From: Leptospira dzoumogneensis
Lineage (GTDB): Bacteria; Spirochaetota; Leptospiria; Leptospirales; Leptospiraceae
DNA: 64,000 nt
Assembly: GCF_004770895.1 (NCBI RefSeq)
Contig: NZ_RQHS01000012.1
Coordinates: 1-64,000, forward strand
Reading direction: 5' to 3'
Below, in pieces: positions 52,708 through 61,571 of the stretch (position 1 is its first letter; each line of letters begins with the position of its first letter). The notes beneath the pieces were generated by a model. It saw only the letters and a program-made list of their open reading frames with translations, ran no database searches and was not told the DNA's origin. A program made the translations under genes and the position numbers.

Positions 52708-54504
52708 TCAATGACGTATATGATTTCGACCGAATGCTTTGGAATCGTATAGGTTTTTATCAGCTAATCCCAATAATTCTTGGTAAGAATGGATATCACG
52801 ATCCGTATTACTGGAAACACCAATAGAAACGGTAACTCTAGTGAATGTACTCTCTGAATGAGGTATCCCCATATCTTCGACTGTCTGTAACATGTTCAAG
52901 GCAACTACAATGGCACCTTCGACAGGAGTGTCAGGAAGAATAACGGAGAATTCCTCTCCTCCGTATCTTGCGATCATATCGGAAGAACGATTTAAACATT
53001 CTTTTAATGCTTGGGCCACTTGGAAAAGAACTTGGTCCCCTTTTAAATGTCCGTAGGTATCGTTATACGCCTTGAAGAAGTCCACATCTATCATTAAAAG
53101 AGAAAGTGGTCTTTCCGTCCTAACGGATCGGTTCCATTCTCGCTCCAATTCCTGATCGAAAAATCTTCTGTTGGCGACACCCGTTAAAGGATCCATTAGA
53201 GAAAGTTCAAATAGTTTATCCGCTCTTTCCTTATATTCCTCTTTTTCCTTCTGGAAGGTATTGATCCTATCCACAAGTCCCAAAGAAAGAAGAATAACGT
53301 TACTCAAAACTCCTATCTTCAGCATTCCGGAAGCCATCTCTTCCGAATCAAAAAGCCCTAGCCTATTCAGTGAGAATATGAATACTCCTAGTAAGCTGAA
53401 TATCCATGCACTTAAAAAGATCCTGGCCTTTCTATCCTTTCGAACACTCTGTACCAGCGAAATGATCATCAATACCAAGATCTCCAAAATAGGAAGGATC
53501 GCAGTAAAAGGCATTAGATATCTTAAGGCTATGAATACAGGCAGGATCGTAAGAATAGACCATACGATCGTAAGCCCTCGGATGAATATATGCAGGATCG
53601 GATAAGTATCCCTTGTTTGTAGATATTCCTCCGCAAATAGACCCAAAAATATCATTGCGATACATGTTGCCACGATAAAGGAAGAATTCACAAATTTAGG
53701 GGAATTCGGGACCAGAAACCAGAATCCATAACCTGAACTCATGATCAAAAAGTAGGTCACTGCAAAAATTAGAATTACATAATATATATATGTTTTCTCT
53801 CTGATCCCTAAAAATAAGAAAAAATTATAGAATACCATCACTCCCAGTGCGCCGAAATAGATCCCGTCTATAAGTAATGAGATCCTGGAAGAATGTTCCA
53901 GATTGGATTTGGTAACCAAATGAAGAGGAAGAGTGAGAGATCCTTCCGTCTTGACTCGGATGAACACTTCTATCTTTCCCTTGTCTTCTAAGGTTAAAGG
54001 AAATACGAAATATCTCTCTGCGATCGGTCTTTCTCGGAATGGAAGCATGTCTCCCGTATGGAATTCACCTTCTCTCCCTTTGGAATCTTTCCAATACACA
54101 TCCACATAATCTATATGAGGATATTCTAAGGTAAGAAAACGTTCTTCCGAAAGAGATTCTTCCGCTTCTACAGAGAACTTAAGCCAATAAGGAGAAGGGT
54201 CATAGCCGAAGTTGGGCATTCTATCCGTATTCTTTTTGAATTCAACTTCCGAATCGGAAGCGGAGATATCCTCCCAGGTAAGTGTTCCTTCCATATCTTT
54301 GAAATAAGAGATCTCTTCTCTAAGAGGGATTTTACCGGCAGAATGAGAATCTAAATGAAGCACAGGACCCTGTTCCCGAACAGGGTCCGCAAAATAAGAA
54401 TAGGGGAGGGCGAGAGAAAGCAACGCCGTCCATAAAACAAGAGGAAGGCGATTCCGAGTCTTGGATGTTTCGATCTTTTCGAATGTCTCGGAATCTTTTG
54501 GCAT
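52708..54504 (-). CDS. 7TMR-DISM diguanylate cyclase
   Basis: 598 residues. N-terminal hydrophobic anchor (about 20-38), extracellular 7TMR-DISMED2 domain (about 55-185; PSPYWLKFSVEA and DYVDVYWKD), seven transmembrane helices (about 205-400), short coiled linker, then a GGDEF domain (about 430-598) with LTGVANRRFFDQELEREW and RYGGEEFSVILPDT. GGEEF is a catalytically competent form. Predicted membrane sensor making cyclic di-GMP. Confidence 0.92.
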   Translation of the reverse strand: MPKDSETFEKIETSKTRNRLPLVLWTALLSLALPYSYFADPVREQGPVLHLDSHSAGKIPLREEISYFKDMEGTLTWEDISASDSEVEFKKNTDRMPNFGYDPSPYWLKFSVEAEESLSEERFLTLEYPHIDYVDVYWKDSKGREGEFHTGDMLPFRERPIAERYFVFPLTLEDKGKIEVFIRVKTEGSLTLPLHLVTKSNLEHSSRISLLIDGIYFGALGVMVFYNFFLFLGIREKTYIYYVILIFAVTYFLIMSSGYGFWFLVPNSPKFVNSSFIVATCIAMIFLGLFAEEYLQTRDTYPILHIFIRGLTIVWSILTILPVFIALRYLMPFTAILPILEILVLMIISLVQSVRKDRKARIFLSAWIFSLLGVFIFSLNRLGLFDSEEMASGMLKIGVLSNVILLSLGLVDRINTFQKEKEEYKERADKLFELSLMDPLTGVANRRFFDQELEREWNRSVRTERPLSLLMIDVDFFKAYNDTYGHLKGDQVLFQVAQALKECLNRSSDMIARYGGEEFSVILPDTPVEGAIVVALNMLQTVEDMGIPHSESTFTRVTVSIGVSSNTDRDIHSYQELLGLADKNLYDSKAFGRNHIRH

Positions 54505-54635
54505 ACCGAAAATATTCTTACCTACCTAGAGATGTCAAAAAACTTTCGCGGAAACGATACGATTTTGACGGTTCTTCTAGATAAAATATAACTTTAGAAC
54601 TTCCGCAAACCTAAAAATTTATCTGAAATAGGTAT

Positions 54636-56066
54636 TTAGTCGGGGTCTTTTTTAAACTCTTTTCTATTTACGAATAAAAATTGAGTTTCACTTCTTTTGC
54701 CGGAAGGAGTTTTGCCAATCACAGTCATGGCCGGATAAGTAGTCTTTTTGAATTCAGGAATTCTAATGATATATTCTGTATTCGACTTTCTTTGGGCGAT
54801 ACCTTCTTTGCCGCTGATCTTGATCGCCACAGACTTAGGGTCTAGACCTTCTACTATAACCGGAAAAGTATCTCCTGGTTTTACCCAAGAACCATCCAGG
54901 ACTCCTAGTTGGATCTTAACAGGCGGAGAAGCGCTTAAGATAGAATTGAACCTGGACTGGGACATTCCCCAAGTTACCAAGGATCTATGGATCGTATAAG
55001 CATAAGTACCGGGAACGTTCTTCCCAGGATTTACAGTGAATGCCATTCTATAACCTGCGGCCTTTGCTTCTTCTATCACTCGAACGTCGAATAATCCGAA
55101 TGGATAAGCGAGGTCCTGGATCTTTCTTCCGGTTTTAGCCTCAAGAGTTGCCTTGGAATCTTTGAGCTGGCTTCTGATCTCCGCTCTAGACATTGCAGGT
55201 AATTTAGGATGGTATACCGTATGAGAGCCTATATCTAAAACTCCACTGTCCAAAGCTTCTTTCAATTGGGCCCAGCTTAGATAAAATTTGTATCTAGGAT
55301 TGGAAATCACGGTTGGATAAATAAAAACGGAAGCTCTCATCCCATATTTTTTCAATAAAGGAACAAGCACATCTCTGTGAGTTAAAGACCCGTCATCAAA
55401 AGTTAAAAGAACAGGACGAGAAGGGAAATCGGAACCGGTCTTTCCCTGTTGGTATTGGTAGAATTGGTCCAGACTGATAGTCTGGTAACCTAAAGACTTG
55501 AGATACTTAAATTGTTCTTCTAAAAGGCTGGGATCTAAATTATATCCACCCATTGGATCCTGGTTCCCAACCAAGTGATGATAACATAAAACAGGGATCC
55601 CTTTTCCATGGCCTAATTCCGCATTTGTATTCGGGTCTTTAGTATCGTATTCGGTTTTAGGAGGAAGTCCTGAAACTCCAGGAAGAGAATTTTCGTATTT
55701 CTTAGAGGCAGTTTCTTTTTCCTTCTCTTTAATCTCCTGCTTTTCCTTTTTAGAGACCTTGTTTTTCCCTTTTTTCCTGCGCTGTACTCTTTTGGATTTT
55801 TGGGAAGAAGGTTCCGCAGAAGCCACAGATTCTTCTTTTTCTTTTTTAACCTTTGCTTCTATCTTAGGAGAAGGTGAAGAAGTTTCTTCCGATCTAGGAA
55901 TTTCTCTTTTAGGAGCGGAAGGTTTAGGACCTTCTTCCTCTTCTTGGTTCTTTTTGGACTTAGAGTCGGAACTTAAAAATTCACGTACAGGTCCTGCAGA
56001 AAGTACGGAAGAAGTGAAAATCACTAGAACGAGTAAAATGGAAAAGCGGCTGATTTGTTTATACAT
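54636..56066 (-). CDS. Secreted polysaccharide deacetylase
   Basis: 476 residues. Signal peptide, then a long Lys/Glu/Ser-rich linker (about 25-130). The NodB-type domain holds VLCYHHL, VLLTFDDGS (catalytic Asp, metal Asp), GSHTVYHP (metal His pair) and LAYPFGLFD. A C-terminal beta domain follows. Predicted to deacetylate cell-wall or surface glycans. Confidence 0.9.
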   Translation of the reverse strand: MYKQISRFSILLVLVIFTSSVLSAGPVREFLSSDSKSKKNQEEEEGPKPSAPKREIPRSEETSSPSPKIEAKVKKEKEESVASAEPSSQKSKRVQRRKKGKNKVSKKEKQEIKEKEKETASKKYENSLPGVSGLPPKTEYDTKDPNTNAELGHGKGIPVLCYHHLVGNQDPMGGYNLDPSLLEEQFKYLKSLGYQTISLDQFYQYQQGKTGSDFPSRPVLLTFDDGSLTHRDVLVPLLKKYGMRASVFIYPTVISNPRYKFYLSWAQLKEALDSGVLDIGSHTVYHPKLPAMSRAEIRSQLKDSKATLEAKTGRKIQDLAYPFGLFDVRVIEEAKAAGYRMAFTVNPGKNVPGTYAYTIHRSLVTWGMSQSRFNSILSASPPVKIQLGVLDGSWVKPGDTFPVIVEGLDPKSVAIKISGKEGIAQRKSNTEYIIRIPEFKKTTYPAMTVIGKTPSGKRSETQFLFVNRKEFKKDPD

Positions 56067-56213
56067 GGACGATCAGTTCCAAGATTCTTCCTGGCAGATG
56101 ACGCGCAACTTTTTACCAAAATATGAAGTACGGTAAAAGTTTATAAAATAGGGGAGAGATATGTCTTTGAGGAAGGACTTTTAGGAGGATCTCTCTTGAA
56201 ATTTATTGACAAG

Positions 56214-56240
56214 GCCCGTCTTTCGGAAAGATCGACGGGC
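56214..56240 (-). terminator. Terminator hairpin downstream of the 56248-56760 gene
   Basis: GCCCGTC...GACGGGC (56214-56220 / 56234-56240) with an inner CTTTC-GG-AAAG extension, 7 bp after the stop on the - strand. The downstream tail is only moderately T-rich. Confidence 0.6.
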
Positions 56241-56247
56241 AGGAAGT

Positions 56248-56760
56248 TTATTTTTTTCCTTTTTCCTTAATCAAACGTTTCAGAACAGATTCTGAATGAG
56301 CGCTTAGTTTAATAACCGCAGCTTTGTTCGGTTTCTTTTTTTCCAGTTCTAGTAGAATGGTGGAAAAACGGAACTTTCTGCGAATATGGTTCACAGCAGG
56401 AATAGAAGTTTTGAAAAGTCTAGCCAGTTCATGATCCGCATTTCCTTCCTGATTCAGGTCGTAAAACTTGGAAAGTTTGGCATCATCCCAAACGATCTTT
56501 TCGTCCGTCTTATAGTAGTTATGGTATTCTAGACGACGGCTGTTTCTTTCGTAAGAGCCTTTGTTTCTTTTTTCTCTCCAAAAAGGATGCCTATTCCTTG
56601 CATATTTTATGTCATCTATAGTATAACCGGATTTATTTAACCATTCTGTGGTAATACTGGACTTCTTAGGTCCTTCTAGTTTTGATTTGATGGAAAATTC
56701 AATGTACTGCTCTGGCGTTTTCGCAGAGAGGAGTTTCTTTTTTTCCTTTTCGTAATCCAT
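56248..56760 (-). CDS. Hypothetical basic protein
   Basis: 170 residues, Lys/Arg-rich with no membrane segment. SITTEWLNKSGYTIDDIKYARNRHPFWREKRNKGSYERNSRRLEYHNYYKTDEKIVWDDAKLSKFYDLNQEGNADHELARLFKTSIPAVNHIRRKF has a late helix-turn-helix-like stretch (DHELARLFKTSIPAVNHIRRK), so DNA binding is possible. Family not recognised. Confidence 0.75.
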   Translation of the reverse strand: MDYEKEKKKLLSAKTPEQYIEFSIKSKLEGPKKSSITTEWLNKSGYTIDDIKYARNRHPFWREKRNKGSYERNSRRLEYHNYYKTDEKIVWDDAKLSKFYDLNQEGNADHELARLFKTSIPAVNHIRRKFRFSTILLELEKKKPNKAAVIKLSAHSESVLKRLIKEKGKK

Positions 56761-56822
56761 ATCCTTGCCTTGCGATTTCTAATGCACCGTCAGGTGTTAT
56801 TTTATTTTTTAGTCGGTGGATA

Positions 56823-57011
56823 GTGTTCCTTACCTGGACCAATACCGAAACTCTTTTTCAAATTACGGTAGGAAAAAACAAAAAGCTTATTCGTCTGATC
56901 CGGGCTATGCAGAAGAGATTCGCAAAACCTCCTTTAAAGTATACTAAGCAACTTAGAGACTCAAATGCTCTTCCAAAGTTTGTCCCTCGAAGGACTACAG
57001 GAAGCCGTTAG
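56823..57011 (+). CDS. Possible small basic protein
   Basis: 62 codons from a GTG start, strongly basic (KNKKLIRLIRAMQKRFAKPPLKYTKQL). No family and no clear ribosome-binding site. It lies in the divergent gap after the 56248-56760 gene. Could be chance. Confidence 0.3.
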   Translation: MFLTWTNTETLFQITVGKNKKLIRLIRAMQKRFAKPPLKYTKQLRDSNALPKFVPRRTTGSR

Positions 57012-57254
57012 CATGACCTCGTCCTCATACAGAAATATCATATGATAGAAAGTTTGTGTACGATTCATTATTATTAATCGAAGTCTGAAACATTTACGTT
57101 TTTCTGTCTCAGTTCCGACGAATAATTACGTTGCCCTCCTTCTTCTTTCTAACATCTATTAGACTTCGGTTTTTCGCTTCAGATATAATTCTATCTTTCG
57201 GAAAAAAGGAAACCAGCAAAAATGACTTAAGGTCTCCAATCGAGGTTAGTCATC

Positions 57255-57647
57255 ATGTTATTCGAAACTTCAAATAAAGGCAGAATTAGAGTAGTTACGG
57301 CTTATTTGTGCCTTTTTTACTTATTCAATTTTTCCGTTAGCGCTCATGAAGAAGGACCGAATCACTCACACGTCGACCAATGTCGTGCTGATAAAGAAAA
57401 ATACTGTAAGGAAAGTCCCAAGGGAGATGTTCTCTCTTGCTTAAAGAAGAATGAGGAAAATCTTTCCGAAGACTGCAAAGAATTACTACAGGAAGTCAGG
57501 GAAAAAGCAAAACTTAGAATGGAAGCCTGCAAAGAAGATAAGGAAAAATACTGCTCCAATCGAGGAACAGCTGTTATCCGTTGCCTCCAAGAGAACAAAA
57601 ATCTTTTAGGCGAAAAATGTAAGTCCGCATTATTCATCTCCAAATAG
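57255..57647 (+). CDS. Secreted cysteine-rich-repeat protein
   Basis: 130 residues. Signal peptide (RVVTAYLCLFYLFNFSVSAHE). Two Cys repeats of the GLG1 type: CRADKEKYCKESPKGDVLSCLKKNEENLSEDCKE and CKEDKEKYCSNRGTAVIRCLQENKNLLGEKCKS. Exported small proteins with this repeat are common in spirochaetes; function unknown. Confidence 0.85.
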   Translation: MLFETSNKGRIRVVTAYLCLFYLFNFSVSAHEEGPNHSHVDQCRADKEKYCKESPKGDVLSCLKKNEENLSEDCKELLQEVREKAKLRMEACKEDKEKYCSNRGTAVIRCLQENKNLLGEKCKSALFISK

Positions 57648-58169
57648 GAAGTCCGAAATCTCGGTTCACTTTTCTAAGTCTGTATACAAAAGAAATTAAG
57701 TATACGAACTTTTGAATGTAGGCACTTCTACAAACTGTGGTAGAATCCATTTTGGTATACTGCACACTCTATTGTATACAATCAAAATGGATCTTCTATG
57801 TTTGTATACAAGGCTTAGAGACATCCAAACTGAACGATCGTATAAAGTTCATTCCGAAGAATGTTCAGGATTTTGTAGTCACTTCGACGAACTTCTCCCT
57901 GGATTTCCTTTGTATAAGCCCATGGGCGAAGGTTCGCAAAACCGTCTGTGTTGTTGGCGCATGGGCGAAGTTGCGCCAAGCCCTCTGAGTTCCTTTCGCT
58001 CACGACCGATAAACCCGCCTATCCCCCAACTTCCGATAATCAGGATTATGTCGCATTAAATAAAATCATTCCGATTGGCGATTTACAAGCCTTTAAGAGC
58101 TCCCCTCTCGGACCAAAACTTTGTTTTACCGGTCCGTAATTTCTGAATTTTTGGTAGAACCGATCGAAG
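57648..58169. other. Intergenic stretch with GTATAC cluster and hairpin
   Basis: No convincing gene; overlapping short frames lack ribosome-binding sites. It holds five GTATAC sites at 57682, 57700, 57755, 57774 and 57804, a large hairpin, and an 11-bp direct repeat CATGGGCGAAG at 57921 and 57960. It lies upstream of recC. Confidence 0.5.
57745..57792. repeat. Long hairpin
   Basis: ATCCATTTTG (57745-57754) pairs with CAAAATGGAT (57783-57792), and the inner GTATAC copies (57755-57760, 57774-57779) pair with each other, leaving a 3-nt bulge and a 13-nt loop. Confidence 0.6.
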
Positions 58170-61100
58170 ATGAGCATACGAGTACATAGTTCCGACAATC
58201 TTGCGGATTTATCCGAAGCATTATCCGGATCCTTGAGAGAAGAGATCTCTAGGCAGGACGGACTGTATTCTCCGACTGTGATCATCCCAAACAAAAGTAT
58301 GGAGACATGGTTGAACCTGGATCTGGTCCATAGATTCGGTGTGGTATTCAATATCAGATTTTTGTTCTTGGAAAAGTTTTTAGAAGAGCTTCTTCTCGAA
58401 AAATATTCTCCGGAGATCGATCCAAAATCCAGACCGTTCCTCCAAGGCGAATCCAGAAAATTCCAGATCTACGAGACCTTACTCCTAGATCAGGAATTCC
58501 TACAAAAGTATCCGATCCTCAAAAACTATCTTTTGCCTTCCGCAAGATTGACTCCGGACCCTGTCAGGCTCTTGGATCTGTCCGGACGTTTGGCAAAATA
58601 TTTCAAGGACTATGAACTTCATAGACAGGACTGGATCAGGAACTGGCTGGGAGAAAAATATTCACTTCTAAGATTACCAGGAGAAGATATTTGGGAAGAA
58701 GTCGCCACCCAGTCGGAAATTTTTTTCTTCCAGAAAGAGCTCTATTCTTATCTCACAAATTCTGATCCTTCTAAAGAAACTTTGATCCAATATTCGATGA
58801 GAAATCTTGGCTTTGAGTCCAAGGTCAAAAAACATTCTCCAAAGAATGTGTATCTATTTGCGTTATCTCAACTTTCAAGTACCTATATTTCTATTTTTCA
58901 GAACCTTCTTCCTGAAATTCATTTGGAAGTTTTTCAATTCGGAGTTCCTGACGGAGAGCCGGTCACCGGGACCGAAAGAAATCAAATCTGTAGAAACTGG
59001 GCGAATTCGTTTCGTTCCTTAAAAAGATCCTGGGAGATCTCCGGAGCGGAATTTTCACATTCTATTAAAAAAGAAAAACAGCCAAAAACAGTTTTATCCG
59101 AGTTCAAAGAATATCTTGGACGATCAGAATATAAGGTAGCATCTAGACTTGTTCCTGACGAGAGCTTACAAATTTTAGAAGCACCCGGAAAAGTCAGAGA
59201 AGTAGAAGCGGTATTCCATCATATTTTATCCACTTTATCAGAATCTAAAGAAACCAAATTAACCGATTTTGGGATATTCTGTTCCGACCTTTCCGAATAT
59301 AGACCCGCCTTAGAGTTTGTATTCGAAGGCGGTATACAAGCAAAACTTGCGGAGAAGTCCGGCAGCCAAATAAAGACATTACCTTATAGCATCAGGGATG
59401 TGCTCGCTTCGGAAACAAGCGCTTACATCAGCGGGATACTTTCCTTATTTCCATTACTCTCCAAGGAAAGATCCAGAGCGGATATTTTTAAACTACTTAG
59501 AAACCCTTGTTTCCAGTCCAAATGGGAATTAGAACCTTCTTGGGTAGAGGAATGGGCAAAACTTTCCGAAGACTTGGAATTATACCAAGATGATTCATTG
59601 TCGGAAGACCAACCACTTGCATTCTCTTTTCGAAAAGGTTTTTTACGTTTAGCAGCCGGGAACATATTATCAGCGGAAGAAGAGGAAGATCTGCCTGTCT
59701 CTCCTTTCGACTCTGGATCAAGTTCTTCCGTATCTACATGGATAGGGATTTGGAAACGTGTATCTTTCTTATTGGAAGAATTTGCCTCTTTAGTTTCGGA
59801 TCGGACAACCTCCGGAGAAAAAATTCTAGATTCTTTATCCGATCTGCTTATAGAATTATTTTCCTCTCCTTCTTCCAATCCGATCGAAGTTGAAATAGAA
59901 AAAAATATTATAGATTCATTATATGAATTGAGATCCGTTCAATGGGATCCCAAAACTTTCAAAGATAGACTCAAATTTTTAGAGGCATTTTTCAAACAAA
60001 CCGGTGGAGAGATACAAGTTCGAAAAGGACAATATCTAACCGGAGGGATTACAGTATCTTCTCTCCAACCTATGCGCCCTATCCCGTTCCGACACGTATA
60101 TATTTTAGGACTGGGAGAAGGTTTATTCCCTGGAACAGACGACACCTCCGCATTCAATCTAAGACATTTAGCTCCTCGTGAAGGAGATATAAATGTAAGA
60201 GGTTTAAACCAATCTCTTTTATATGAAACGATTCTCTCCGCAAAACAAAGCCTAGTTCTATCATTCGTTGCGGAAGATATTACAAAAGACGAAAGTATTG
60301 CTCCTTCTTCTTCCTTACTTTTGCTTGAGCAGGCTTTAAAAGAAAATATATTAGTTCCTGAAACTTCCGTCAGGGTCAAAATCCCTTTAAACAAACATAG
60401 CAAAGAATACTTTATACAAAAAGAAACTTCCTCTTCAAAGTTTGCGGAGAAGTTCCGTAAAAATTACGACCTTTCTTCTTCTCTTCTCTATGGGAAAGAA
60501 GAAGATAAAGAATATTATCGCAGAACAGTGCTCGGGAATTTCCAGGCCGGTCCTTCCGTAAAAAAAGAAAATCCGGATCTAGAAACTATAGATTGGAATG
60601 ATCTGGTCCGATTCGCAAAGTCTCCGCTCTCTTATCATCTGCAGAGAAGGTTCGGCTTATATTCGGAAGAAATTTCAGAATCCGAAAGTGCAACGGAGGA
60701 ACCATTCCGGATCTCGGATAATTTCAAATTTATGAAAGAGTTATGGTCTTACTCAATGGAAAGAACCGAAAAGGACATCCAAAATTCCTTGGACCGGCTT
60801 TTTTCTATTTGGGAGAAAAGAGGAAATATCCCGAGAGGAATTTACGGAGATGCGGAATTTTTAACTAAATCGGAAAAGGTGGGGAAAATTTCAGAGGCAG
60901 TCTCCGAAATACTTTCGGATACGGAAATTTTATCAGGATTTACCTTCGGAGAATCTCCTAAAAAAGGGAATCTACTTTCTTTGCCTATAATTCCATTAGA
61001 AATTTCGAATGGAGCTAAGATCAATTTAACCGGTTTGAAAGAAGATGTTTTTCTAAAAAAGGAAATGGATGGTACCTTCACCCTTATACTTGTATATCCA

Positions 61101-61571
61101 AACTCTAAGAAAAAGTTTAAGAACTTAATCGAACCTTTTTTAATCCAATCTTTACTGGATCTGATCCCATCCCAAAATATTCCAAGGTCAGTAACTGCGA
61201 TCTTTGGTTACGGAGATAAACCTGTTATACTAAACATGAATCGAGAAGGAGGAGAAATATATCGTAAAAAATTCCTCTCTGATTTGGTGTATGAATTTTA
61301 TGACCAATCTATCTCTTTGGTTTCTCCCGGTATCTGGGAAGATTTTCCGGACAGAACGGAAATCGACCTAAACGATCCCCAAAATTTAAACTTACTCTCT
61401 CAAGAATACAAAACTTGGGCGCAAGAATCGGTTCAGTACGATCCTGAAATTTATTTGGATGAGATCATCCGACTTCTGCCCTACTCTCAAAATTATATAA
61501 GTGAAAAGGATTTTTATCTCTGCTTAAAACTCTATCATCCATTGGAGAAGGTTTTTTATGCAGAAAAATAA
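58170..61571 (+). CDS. recC: Exonuclease V gamma subunit RecC
   Basis: 1133 residues, the usual RecC length. The N-terminus SIRVHSSDNLADLSEALSGSLREE and the block GGITVSSLQPMRPIPFRHVYILGLGEGLFPGTDDTSAFNLR (about 620-665) are RecC hallmarks, as is the inactive-helicase layout. RecC recognises Chi and works with RecB and RecD in double-strand break repair. Its last 14 bp overlap the recB start. Confidence 0.93.
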   Translation: MSIRVHSSDNLADLSEALSGSLREEISRQDGLYSPTVIIPNKSMETWLNLDLVHRFGVVFNIRFLFLEKFLEELLLEKYSPEIDPKSRPFLQGESRKFQIYETLLLDQEFLQKYPILKNYLLPSARLTPDPVRLLDLSGRLAKYFKDYELHRQDWIRNWLGEKYSLLRLPGEDIWEEVATQSEIFFFQKELYSYLTNSDPSKETLIQYSMRNLGFESKVKKHSPKNVYLFALSQLSSTYISIFQNLLPEIHLEVFQFGVPDGEPVTGTERNQICRNWANSFRSLKRSWEISGAEFSHSIKKEKQPKTVLSEFKEYLGRSEYKVASRLVPDESLQILEAPGKVREVEAVFHHILSTLSESKETKLTDFGIFCSDLSEYRPALEFVFEGGIQAKLAEKSGSQIKTLPYSIRDVLASETSAYISGILSLFPLLSKERSRADIFKLLRNPCFQSKWELEPSWVEEWAKLSEDLELYQDDSLSEDQPLAFSFRKGFLRLAAGNILSAEEEEDLPVSPFDSGSSSSVSTWIGIWKRVSFLLEEFASLVSDRTTSGEKILDSLSDLLIELFSSPSSNPIEVEIEKNIIDSLYELRSVQWDPKTFKDRLKFLEAFFKQTGGEIQVRKGQYLTGGITVSSLQPMRPIPFRHVYILGLGEGLFPGTDDTSAFNLRHLAPREGDINVRGLNQSLLYETILSAKQSLVLSFVAEDITKDESIAPSSSLLLLEQALKENILVPETSVRVKIPLNKHSKEYFIQKETSSSKFAEKFRKNYDLSSSLLYGKEEDKEYYRRTVLGNFQAGPSVKKENPDLETIDWNDLVRFAKSPLSYHLQRRFGLYSEEISESESATEEPFRISDNFKFMKELWSYSMERTEKDIQNSLDRLFSIWEKRGNIPRGIYGDAEFLTKSEKVGKISEAVSEILSDTEILSGFTFGESPKKGNLLSLPIIPLEISNGAKINLTGLKEDVFLKKEMDGTFTLILVYPNSKKKFKNLIEPFLIQSLLDLIPSQNIPRSVTAIFGYGDKPVILNMNREGGEIYRKKFLSDLVYEFYDQSISLVSPGIWEDFPDRTEIDLNDPQNLNLLSQEYKTWAQESVQYDPEIYLDEIIRLLPYSQNYISEKDFYLCLKLYHPLEKVFYAEK

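Noticed and set aside
57712..58059. 115-codon and 83-codon overlapping frames upstream of recC
   Set aside because: They overlap each other, lack ribosome-binding sites and show no recognisable protein character.
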